Shown one piece after another: positions 1 to 6,468 of a stretch of DNA of 10,248 nucleotides; position 1 is the first letter of the stretch, and every line of letters starts with the position of its first letter. A program made the translations under genes and the position numbers. A model generated the notes under the pieces. It saw only the letters and a list, made by a program, of their open reading frames with translations. It did no database searches and was not told the origin of the DNA. The stretch is from Hesseltinella vesiculosa. Taxonomy: Eukaryota > Mucoromycota > Mucoromycetes > Mucorales > Cunninghamellaceae. The stretch spans positions 1-10,248 of the forward strand of contig MCGT01000085.1 of assembly GCA_002104935.1 (NCBI GenBank), given 5' to 3'.

Positions 1-330
1 CTTCTATTTTAAGATGACGTGATTTTGGTGCTGATGGTCCAGGTTAGACTTATCCTTGGCGTCCTGTTGAGAGCTCCTATCATGAGAACCCTAGTCGGTG
101 TGACGGTGTGCTTAAAAATCAGAACAACGCGCGCTGTACAAGCGGACCTATCTATCGATATGTTAGCGTGGTTTCTTGTTGATTTTTATGCCTGATCACT
201 GGTTGATAGTCTCGATGACGACAGAGTCCCCGGGCCGCATGTCGCGAGTCTAATCTCTCTGTTGGTTGGCTTTTGGCTTCGGTGTCTTTTGTGTCGGTGT
301 CTCCCGTGAGTAGCCCGCAAACAAAAAAAA
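1..330. repeat. Array leader segment, copy 1
   Basis: Non-monomeric leader of the array, repeated at 1822-2151 and, strongly diverged, at about 1137-1590. It ends with a GTGAGT splice-donor-like motif (309-314) followed by a poly-A tract, the same layout that ends each monomer. Its last 60 bases resemble a monomer from which the 75-bp core has been lost. The left end lies outside the window. Confidence 0.85.
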
Positions 331-341
331 AAAAAAGAAAA

Positions 342-1136
342 GCTCGATTTTTAACGCCTGACCTTGTTTATTACTGGCCAATTCATAGCGGTGATGTTTT
401 TGGTGGTAAAGCCATGTCTCTTACGGCTTTTGGTTCCAACAGCACAAAGTTGGACTTCAGTATCACTTGCATTGGTGATGGGTGGGCGGCGGGCATTCCT
501 TCCAACCTCAAGTCTTCTGTAAGCTCCCCTCAAAAAAAAAAAAAAGTGCTCGATTTTTAACGCCTGACCTTGTTTATTACTGGCCAATTCATAGCGGTGA
601 TGTTCTCGGTGCAAAGCTTGTCTCTTACGGCTTTTGGTTCCAACAGCCAAAGTTGGACTTCAGTATCATCTGCAATGGTGATGGCGGGCGGTGGGCATTC
701 CTTCCAACCTCAAGTTTCTGTAAGTTTCCCTCAAAAAAAAAAAGAATAGCTCGATTTTTAACGCCTGACCTTGTTTATTACTGGCCAATTCATAGCGGTG
801 ATGTTCTCGGTGCAAAGCCTTGTCTCTTACGGCTTTTGGTTCCAACAGCACAAAGTTGGACTTCAGTATCACTTGCATTGGTGATGGGCGGGCGGTGGGC
901 ATTCCTTCCAACCTCAATCTGTAAGTTTCCCTCAAAAAAAAAAAAGCGCTCGATTTTTAAAGCCTGATCTCGTATATTACTGGCTAATTCCTAGCGGTGA
1001 TGTTCTCGGTGCAAAGCCTTGTCTCTTATGGCTTTTGGTTCCAACAGCACAAAGTTGGACTTCAGTATCACTTGCATTGGTGATGGGTGGGCGGTGGGCA
1101 TTCCTGGCAAACTTCAAGTCTTTGGTGAGTAACCTA
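342..1136. repeat. Monomer block 1: four tandem copies of a ~200-bp repeat
   Basis: Copies begin at the shared GCTCGATTTTTA motif at 342, 548, 749 and 948, giving periods of 206, 201 and 199 bp. Each monomer runs: TTAACGCCTGACCTTG, a TATTACTGGCCAATTC stretch, a GGCTTTTGGTTCCAACAG motif, a 72-77-base core, a TCTGTAAGT-like motif, and then a tract of 10-13 A. The last monomer ends with GGTGAGT at 1124 instead of GTAAGT. Because periods are not all multiples of three, no single reading frame crosses the block. Confidence 0.93.
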
Positions 1137-1590
1137 CCGAAAAAACCTGCTTTTTTTTAATGTCATTTCTATTTTAAGGTGATCCCATTTTGTTGGTCAT
1201 GGCCCAGGTTTGACTTAAAGTTTGGCGTCTTGTTGAGAGATCTGTCAAGAAGCTCAGATGCGTTCAGGAGCTCGATATTGAAGGACAGCTTGAGCTGCAA
1301 TACGCTCCATGTCTATTGATCACGGTTCTCGTCATTTATCATGTATGAGTTGAATCCTTGTCTCGAGTGCAGTACTTGAACGTTCATGGCAACATGCCTG
1401 TCGGGTGTGTACACGGTTCTTGATAGTCTTGATGACGACAGTCCCCAAGCCGTCTCTGCTCTGTTGTGGTAGGTATACACCAATGATCCACCTCATCGTT
1501 GGCGCAAAGAGTCAATCCTCTCCCTTGTCCGGCTTTTGGGTTCGGTATCTTCAATTCTCTGTGAGTAGCCCACCAAAAAAAAAAAAAAAA
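1137..1590. repeat. Diverged leader segment (A')
   Basis: Starts with the same CCTGC-T(n)-AAT lead-in seen before the leader at 1822 and keeps blocks such as TTCTATTTTAAGGTGAT, GGCGTCTTGTTGAGAG and, near its end, GGCTTTTGGGTTCGGTATCT followed by CTCTGTGAGTAGCCCAC and a 21-A tract. Similarity to 1-330 is clear but patchy, so this is an old copy, in contrast to the near-identical leader at 1822. No gene is supported here. Confidence 0.75.
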
Positions 1591-1595
1591 AAAAA

Positions 1596-1795
1596 GCCTG
1601 GTGTTTAACCCCCCCCCTTCTCGTTTATCATTGGCCAATTTTAGCGGTGATCTTGCTTGCAAAGCCTTTCTCTTATGGCTTTTGGTTCCAACAGCACATG
1701 GTTGGTCTTCAGTATCACTTGCAATGGGGTGATGGGCGGGCGGTGGGCATTTCTTGCAAGCTCAAGAATTGGTATGTAACCCCTTAGAAACGAAA
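1596..1795. repeat. Diverged monomer (B')
   Basis: Matches the monomer order (GCCTG, TTTATCATTGGCCAATT, GGCTTTTGGTTCCAACAG, core, GGTATGTAACC) but with many substitutions and a C9 run near its start. Its core between the CAG and the GT measures 77 bases (1695-1771). It closes the first higher-order period. Confidence 0.8.
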
Positions 1796-1821
1796 AGCCT
1801 GCTCTTTTTTTTTTTAATTCG

Positions 1822-2151
1822 CTTCTATCTTAAGATGACGTGATTTTGGTGCTGATGGTCCAGGTTAGACTTATCCTTGGCGTCCTGTTGAGAGCTCCTA
1901 TCATGAGAACCCCTAGTCGGTGTGACGGTGTGCTTAAAAATCAGAACAACGCGCGCTGTACAAGCGGACCTATCTATCGATATGTTAGCGTGGTTTCTTG
2001 TTGATTTTTATGCCTGATCACTGGTTGATAGTCTCGATGACGACAGAGTCCCCGGGCCGCATGTCGCGAGTCTAATCTCTTTGTTGGTTGGCTTTTGGCT
2101 TCGGTGTCTTTTGTGTCGGTGTCTCCCGTGAGTAGCCTACAAACAGAAAAA
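1822..2151. repeat. Array leader segment, copy 2
   Basis: Near-identical repeat of 1-330: one T-to-C change at the seventh-eighth base, one extra C in the run near 1912, and a few changes near the 3' end. It carries the same GTGAGT motif followed by a poly-A tract (2147-2160). Confidence 0.93.
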
Positions 2152-2161
2152 AAAAAAAAAC

Positions 2162-2991
2162 GCTCGATTTAACGCCTGACCTTGTTTATTACTGGCCAAT
2201 TTTTAGCGGTGATGTTTTTGGTGGCAAAGCCTTGTCTCTTATGGCTTTTGGTTCCAACAGCACAAAGTTGGACTTCAGTATCACTTGCATTGGTGATGGA
2301 CGGGCGGTGGGCATTCCTTCCAACCTCAAGTTTCTGTAAGTTTCCCTCAAAAAAAAAAAGAAAAGCTCGATTTTAGCGCCTGACCTTGTTTATTACTGGC
2401 TAATTCATAGCGGTGATGTTCTCGGTGCAAAGCCTTGTCTCTTATGGCTTTTGGTTCCAACAGCACAAAGTTGGACTTCAGTATCACTTGCATTGGTGAT
2501 GGACGGGCGGTGGGCATTCCTTCCAACCTCAAGTTTCTGTAAGTTTCCCTCAAAAAAAAAAAGAAAAGCTCGATTTTAGCGCCTGACCTTGTTTATTACT
2601 GGCTAATTCATAGCGGTGATGTTCTCGGTGCAAAGCCTTGTCTCTTATGGCTTTTGGTTCCAACAGCACAAAGTTGGACTTCAGTATCACTTGCATTGGT
2701 GATGGACGGGCGGTGGGCATTCCTTCCAACCTCAAGTTTCTGTAAGTTTCCCTCAAAAAAAAAAAGAATAGCTCGATATTAACACTTGACCTTGTTTGTT
2801 ATTGGCCAATTCATAGCGGTGATCTTCTCGGTGCAAAGCCTTGTCTCTTTGGCTTTTGGTTCCAACAGCACAAAGTTGGACTTCAGTATCACTTGCAATG
2901 GTGATGGGTGGGCGGTGGGCATTCCTTTCAACCTCAAGTTTCTGTAAGCTCCCCTCAGAAAAAAAAAAAACGCTCGATTTTTAATGCCTGG
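2162..2991. repeat. Monomer block 2: four complete ~203-bp copies plus a truncated fifth
   Basis: Copies begin at 2162, 2365, 2568, 2771 and 2972. The periods are 203, 203, 203 and 201 bp. The copies at 2365 and 2568 are identical base for base as far as I can read. The fifth copy stops after about 20 bases at 2991. Minus-strand open frames of 68 codons in successive copies are the same peptide, but they restart in each monomer because 203 is not divisible by three; I treat them as by-products of the repeat. Confidence 0.95.
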
Positions 2992-3067
2992 TAGATCGAG
3001 CTTCGCCAAAGGTCATCCTTAAAGGAAAAAGCAAAGCGAAGCCTTACAGCCAGTATCACTGAATAAA
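2992..3067 (+). pseudogene. Truncated copy of a terminal exon, fused to the satellite array
   Basis: This stretch matches 7309-7382, the last 24 codons of the coding relic that ends at 7381, starting in the middle of that exon (Asp-Arg-Ala-Ser-Pro). Upstream homology stops abruptly at the array edge. One extra base shifts the frame after Val-Ile-Leu-Lys, and it then ends at a TGA near 3060-3062. AATAAA follows at 3062-3067, as in the other copy. It cannot make the original protein and is best seen as a decayed duplicate. Confidence 0.6.
3062..3067 (+). promoter_or_regulatory. AATAAA polyadenylation signal (relic)
   Basis: Canonical hexamer in the same position as that at 7377-7382 in the paralogous block, now downstream of a truncated exon. 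Confidence 0.45.
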
Positions 3068-3178
3068 AAAGGGCAGCATTAAGAAAAATGTCACTCTCCT
3101 AGATGCATGACTGCTGTATATGAAATTTTCATTTTTCATTGTGTTTGACTGGTTTTTGAGCGGAAGAAGAGACAGAGG

Positions 3179-3257
3179 TGGCAGGTAGCTGGGAAGCCAT
3201 CGCCAGTCGGCTTGGTATTTTCAGCATCCATGCCATGATGAAGATATTGCCTCATGG
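3179..3257. repeat. Insertion-like segment present only in block 1
   Basis: Block 2 runs directly from CAGAGG to TATTAATG, whereas block 1 has about 79 extra bases here. The extra piece includes GGGAAGCCATCGCCAGTCG and TTTTCAGCATCCATGCC, which recur in degenerate form at about 4934-4986, 5323-5360 and 6362-6412. It may be a small non-autonomous interspersed repeat, but I see no clear terminal inverted repeats or target duplication. Confidence 0.4.
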
Positions 3258-3350
3258 TATTATTGAATTTAGTTTTTGAGGATTCATTTTTTTTTCAACA
3301 TTTTCATAGTTAGCTTAAAACGTGTGAATGGTCGCTTGGGGAAAAAGACG

Positions 3351-3363
3351 TTTTTATTTTATT
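3351..3363 (-). promoter_or_regulatory. Double AATAAA polyadenylation signal for the minus-strand gene
   Basis: Reading the minus strand, AATAAAATAAAAA starts right after the stop codon of the gene at 3364-3834, giving two overlapping hexamers. The same arrangement is kept below the paralogue (7585-7597). The 3' untranslated region would be very short. Confidence 0.55.
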
Positions 3364-3834
3364 CTAATTTCCACCACGACGACGGCGTTGGCGGTGGTGG
3401 CGGTGGTAGTAAGGGACTGGTGGGGGCGGAAAGGGGACGTCGTAGTTGTGTTGGCATGGTTGACCAGGGTAGTGGCGGTCCCTGTGGTAGGTTGTCAAGC
3501 GACCTTCTACAGATGAATGTTGAACTCTCGAACTTGGCCCAAGGAAGTTTTGGAAACGGTACCAGCGCTGTGGTGAATTGATAAAAAAGTTAGCGCTGGC
3601 GGGGGTGGCGAAGTGGAGCGTGCAGAGTCGAGCATCCCGGTCGACAACGAGGTGGCGTAAGCCCGCTATAAAAACTCCTCGAGAGGAGAAAAGGGCGAAC
3701 CACCTGTTGTCAGTGATATCCTCATGTCGGAAGGCACTCGCATAGATAATTACTTGCTGGCAAGGGTGATGGCACCCAATGCACTTGAGAGGGTTGGGCC
3801 TGGGAATATTGGTTTTGAAACGGTAATTAGACAT
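3364..3834 (-). CDS. Small Cys-containing protein with Pro/His/Arg-rich C-terminal tail (paralogue 1)
   Basis: An intact 156-residue frame with no recognised family. From the N-terminus: a basic leader without a hydrophobic signal peptide (residues 1-17); CIGCHHPC at 18-25, a C-x2-C-x3-C cluster; a middle part with GLRHLVVDRDARLC and LHFATPASA; a YPGQPC motif; then NYDVPFPPPPVPYY and a His/Arg-rich end with RRRRGG. The paralogue at 7598-8065 aligns over the 139 residues from the first Cys without a gap at about 60% identity, which argues for real coding. The Met at 3834 lies about 59 bases below a TATA box and gives nearly the same length as the paralogue. AATAAA (minus strand, 3363-3358) directly follows the TAG. 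The Cys/His content could bind metal; that is inference. The function is unknown. Confidence 0.6.
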   Translation of the reverse strand: MSNYRFKTNIPRPNPLKCIGCHHPCQQVIIYASAFRHEDITDNRWFALFSSRGVFIAGLRHLVVDRDARLCTLHFATPASANFFINSPQRWYRFQNFLGPSSRVQHSSVEGRLTTYHRDRHYPGQPCQHNYDVPFPPPPVPYYHRHHRQRRRRGGN

Positions 3835-3886
3835 TAATGTCGAAAGAATGAAGAAAGGATAGCTTTTCCCCTATTATGCAAGCCAG

Positions 3887-3893
3887 TTTTATA
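3887..3893 (-). promoter_or_regulatory. TATA box (TATAAAA) of the minus-strand gene, copy 1
   Basis: TATAAAA on the minus strand lies about 59 bases upstream of the chosen ATG. It sits in a context (TATAAAACTGGCTTGCAT) conserved at 8128-8134 and, slightly changed, at 9527-9533. A start site about 30 bases downstream would leave a leader of roughly 30 nt. Confidence 0.55.
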
Positions 3894-4066
3894 TTTTTTC
3901 GCTTGTTTCATTGTGCCTATTTTTTTTACTTTTTCGCATTCATTGTGTCTATTTTGCTACAGGAAAAGGAAGTTGACTAATTGAAAATGATAAACTTGGT
4001 GTCATTGACGAATAAACCCCTCCCCAACATTTTTTTTTGCAGCTTCAGACTTACAGTTAAGATTAA

Positions 4067-4258
4067 TGTTATGCTGGTGCCATCTTCCGCCTCAGGTACT
4101 ATCTCGAGGGAGCGAGAGACGCTAGGCTAGCCTTGTTGGAGGGAGAGGCCATGCTATGCCAAAACTCTCATCCAATCTCACTGCAATTTAAACTGGTCAG
4201 GGACGACTACCTTTCAACTATGATAGGCTACAGCTATATAAAAATGACAATGAAGTAG
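4067..4258 (+). CDS. Terminal-exon-like open frame of the GARDAR family, copy 1
   Basis: The frame is open from a TAA at 4064 to a TAG at 4256-4258; the likely exon starts after the CAG at 4093-4095, preceded by CATCTTCCGCCT. The conserved part reads GARDARLALLEGE, then LQFKLVRDDY and IKMTMK before the stop. Three other copies (8307, 8637, 9629) encode the same peptide. This copy has one extra G near 4107 relative to them, so its first residues (Tyr-Tyr-Leu-Glu) differ from the Leu-Ser-Arg of the others, and it may be spliced differently or broken. The DAR-x-AL pattern followed by a beta-strand-like FKLV reminds me of farnesoic acid O-methyltransferase-type domains common in crustaceans; this is unverified. 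No 5' exon is identified. Confidence 0.4.
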   Translation, partial: CYAGAIFRLRYYLEGARDARLALLEGEAMLCQNSHPISLQFKLVRDDYLSTMIGYSYIKMTMK

Positions 4259-4261
4259 AAC

Positions 4262-4735
4262 CCCCTTTTTTATTAGTTTTTCACTGAGTATTTTTAGAGT
4301 AGGCTGCTAAGGTTGAATGATGCCTAATTGGAAGAGAAATCAATGAAATGCCGTTTGGTGGTAACTTTTTTTTTGCAATTTTTTTTGTCTAATGTTATTT
4401 CTCCTCACCTCGCACATCTAGGTCGAATAATTCTCTACTAGTATGCTCAGGGGAAGATTTTACCACTGTAATACTGTGATTTTACCCTGTAAAATGCCGA
4501 CATGTTGGAAAAAAAAAGATTATCAACCCTCCTTACTTTTTTTACTTTTATTTTTTTTTTGTTTGGCTTTGTCCAAATAAGAAGATAGAGGAGCTTACCC
4601 TACTTGCCTAATTGGAACGGAAAACAATGAAACGCCGTTTGGTGGCAACTTTTTTTTTTTTTTTTTTTGATTGGCTTTGTCCAAATAAGGAGAGGAGCTT
4701 ACCCTACTTTCCTCACACGTTCATTGTTACAGCGT
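4262..4735. repeat. T-rich block tail with internal direct repeats, copy 1
   Basis: Nearly identical to 9792-10230. Within it, TGCCTAATTGGAAGAGAAA-type sequence plus CCGTTTGGTGGTAAC and a T tract at about 4321-4368 recurs at about 4609-4667, and GGCTTTGTCCAAATAAG followed by GAGGAGCTTACCCTACTT recurs at about 4564 and 4674, so part is a two-copy tandem of about 110 bp. No coding sequence is supported; the open frame starting at 4612 is interrupted by the T tract and reads as noise. Confidence 0.8.
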
Positions 4736-5420
4736 CTGACAGGCCAAATCCTTTTAGCCATGATCACTCCCCATCATTTTGTGCTCGTATGTAAAACTTG
4801 AAGTGAATTGATCTAGTACAATTTTTCGCTGATCATTTTGATCAGATCACCTTGAGACCCCATGGGGAAAATGGCCGCTTTTTTGGGTTTTCTAGCTGGG
4901 GGTTCCAATGCTTGAAAATTTAAGTGCTCAAAAGTTGGCTAAGCGATCTTCGCCAATCGACTTGATTTTTTCAGTATCCTCACCTTTCATTATTCTGCAT
5001 CCACATATAGCGTTTCACAGTGATCTAATTGCTTAAGAGTACTCTACAACATCTTCCACTTTTTTTTTCAACAAAAAAATAGAACACCAAAAACCAATTC
5101 AATGCCCGACTCTTCATTGTTAGCTATGACACCGTTGCCGTCTGTCTTTTTTTTTCAAGAATGCCCTAAAAAAAGACGCCAGTAATTCTGACCCAAGGTT
5201 AGTGAAGCTAATCCTAAACTAGAATTTCCTGCTCCAAGCAAAGAATCCTATCCAACGATAAGAAATTTCCCACCCGTATTAAAGAAAGGCAATCGGAGAT
5301 GTCAAATCTTTATCGTTCACATGTTGGCTGGGTAATCATCATCAGTCGACGTTTTTTTTTTCAACAAGCGTGCCTTCTTTCACAAGAACTTGCCCACTTT
5401 TCAAAGTCACCAAAATTCAT
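4736..5420. other. Intergenic, AT-rich, no gene recognised
   Basis: It contains several TTTTTTTTTCAA runs (about 5061, 5147, 5353), a perfect 7-bp inverted repeat CTGATCA-TTT-TGATCAG at 4829-4845, and two degenerate copies of the dispersed GCCAGTCGACTT motif. The plus-strand open frame from 5299 shows no codon signal I trust. Confidence 0.5.
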
Positions 5421-5529
5421 ACACTACCAGCACGTGACGAGGCGTCGCTATGGTTTAGAATTCAGAGCGCTCTCTGGCACTGTGATACTGAGTTTTGTGG
5501 CATCATCGTTGAGCAACTAGCACCAGCTC
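5421..5529 (+). other. Possible exon of a broken or unresolved plus-strand gene
   Basis: After an acceptor-like CACTACCAG, one frame reads as plausible protein for about 35 codons (ARDEASLWFRIQ, then WHCDTEFCGIIVEQLAP) before running into a 24-T tract. Many codons begin with G or A. It may belong with the exon-like piece at 5690-5887, but I could not find a donor and phase that join them. Family unknown. Confidence 0.2.
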
Positions 5530-5560
<31 letters not shown>

Positions 5561-5561
5561 A
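5530..5561. repeat. Homopolymer palindrome T24-A8
   Basis: Twenty-four T followed by eight A. A smaller relative, T8-A12, lies at 6601-6620. Such runs are prone to slippage and sequencing error, so nearby lengths are uncertain. Confidence 0.9.
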
Positions 5562-5689
5562 GCCATCACTTACTCATTGGCCGTCAGTCCTCTCTGCCTA
5601 TCCTCCATATTACATACAAACTCTGATTTCCCTGTTAATTGTCAGCCTCTGCATTCAATCTCTCTTTGGGTTCTCGACTGGTAACATAA

Positions 5690-5888
5690 TACAGGGCATA
5701 TGATGATGCCGAGCTTCGTGAGGTTTATATTTCTGATTTCAAGCGGATCGTACACCTGGAGTTACTGGGTTGACATCTTAAAAAAAGGAAAGTTCTGTAA
5801 CTCTTAGTGATCATGGTTAAAAATCAGAATCACCCCTGGGACAATGTCGATGATCTAGGGATAAACAATCCCCAAGACAACCAATAAA
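5690..5888 (+). pseudogene. Exon-like coding remnant ending at a TAA that overlaps AATAAA
   Basis: After an acceptor-like ATAATACAG (ends 5694), one frame reads AYDDAELREVYISDF, then KRIVHLELLG, to a TGA at 5768-5770. The same frame resumes after a TAA and a CTTAG with MVKNQNHPWDNVDDLG, then INNPQDNQ, and ends at TAA 5885-5887 overlapping AATAAA (5883-5888). Codons are biased to purine-any-pyrimidine form, which supports coding ancestry. The two halves would join in frame if about 39 bases from GTTGAC to CTTAG were an intron, but that is shorter than I would expect, so a pseudogene is equally likely. I do not recognise the protein. Confidence 0.3.
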
Positions 5889-6468
5889 TATGTTTACTAT
5901 TTGCCCCGTTTGGTGCAATGTCCAATGCAAGATTTCAATTCTCAAGGTGGAAGCTTGAAATAAAAACGTGTTAAAGCTTGAAATAAAAGCCAGAGGTGGG
6001 TGGTAATTAGACGACGTCAGAGAAAGATAAGAGTTTACCAGACGTGGCAACTGTTTAAAACATACTGGTATACTACATTGGACAAGGCAATGGGAAGGAA
6101 AGAAAAAAAAAGCAAATGGCATGGTTATACGAAATTGGAGCTAAAGCCGTTTTTTGGTCTCACTCTGTCGTAACTTTGTGTTTCCCACAGGTGCATCAAA
6201 TGCCAATAGCCACGCACTCCATAGCTGACGACCTCACATGTTGCTTACAATGAATGTATGCTGAGGAAAGGTACATTTAAAAGACGGGTCATTTGGACTG
6301 CGTAGGGCGAGTGAACTCTGAAGGTAGCAGGGACATTATTTTTTTCATTTTTGCATCAAGTTTAAGCGGCCGGCCGGCCATGGCCAGTCGACTTCTTATT
6401 CTCATCACCCCATACATTTAAGAAGATTTTGTTTCTATGAAAAATATCACATCGATTGAATCACAGGA
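5889..6468. other. Intergenic, no gene supported
   Basis: Holds a 15-base direct repeat AAGCTTGAAATAAAA (5951-5965 and 5974-5988) and a GC-rich run GGCCGGCCGGCC (6368-6379) inside another copy of the dispersed GCCAGTCGACTT motif. The minus-strand open frame here is antisense to the coding remnant to its left and has a low-complexity start. A CCCACAG acceptor-like site near 6190 is followed by about 20 open codons, too little to call. Confidence 0.45.

Larger units (their letters stand above)
1..1821. repeat. Higher-order tandem repeat unit 1 (complete period of 1821 bp)
   Basis: The sequence from base 1 recurs at 1822 (offset 1821) with only a few substitutions and one inserted C over the first 320 bases. 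Inside the period the order is leader (1-330), four monomers of about 200 bp, a diverged leader (1137-1590) and a diverged monomer (1596-1795). This nesting of short monomers inside a longer, recently copied period is the hallmark of a higher-order satellite made by unequal crossing over. Open frames inside it are short and shift from monomer to monomer, so I do not call genes here. Confidence 0.93.
1822..2991. repeat. Higher-order tandem repeat unit 2, truncated at its right end
   Basis: Second copy of the period starting at base 1. It has the leader (1822-2151) and four complete monomers but lacks the diverged leader and diverged monomer, because the array stops inside a fifth monomer at 2991, where unrelated duplicated gene-block sequence begins. 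The leader copy is about 99% identical to that at 1-330, so the duplication is young. Confidence 0.93.
2992..4410. repeat. Duplicated gene block, copy 1
   Basis: From 2992 the sequence is collinear with 7309 onward: terminal-exon fragment, AATAAA, spacer, minus-strand gene, TATA box, plus-strand exon and T-rich tail. The two blocks lie 4317 bp apart in the same orientation. Differences include a 79-base extra segment in this copy (3179-3257) and a TTTTTTACTTTTTCGC-containing insertion near 3920. The tail from about 4262 is shared almost perfectly with the third block. Confidence 0.88.

Noticed and set aside
482..967. 161-codon plus-strand open frame across two monomers, and the matching minus-strand frames of 68-99 codons
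   Set aside because: They arise from the tandem repeat: Lys/Phe runs come from the poly-A tracts, frames change between monomers because periods are 199-206, and the peptide is not kept in a constant frame.
1..2991. CRISPR-like array
   Set aside because: The period is about 200 bp with no unique spacers; the whole monomer repeats, so it is a satellite-type tandem array.
3276..3581. Plus-strand Gly-rich open frame
   Set aside because: Antisense to the His/Arg-rich tail of the minus-strand gene; the Gly run is the complement of conserved Pro/His/Arg codons.
4829..4845. Perfect 7-bp inverted repeat with a 3-base loop
   Set aside because: Isolated and short in AT-rich DNA; no terminator or binding-site context.
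5817..6122. Minus-strand 101-codon frame
   Set aside because: Phe-rich start from an A tract on the plus strand, no homologue copy, no promoter or poly(A) signal, and it overlaps the better-supported plus-strand remnant.
6368..6379. GGCCGGCCGGCC run as a possible regulatory site
   Set aside because: A single occurrence inside a degenerate dispersed repeat; no support for function.
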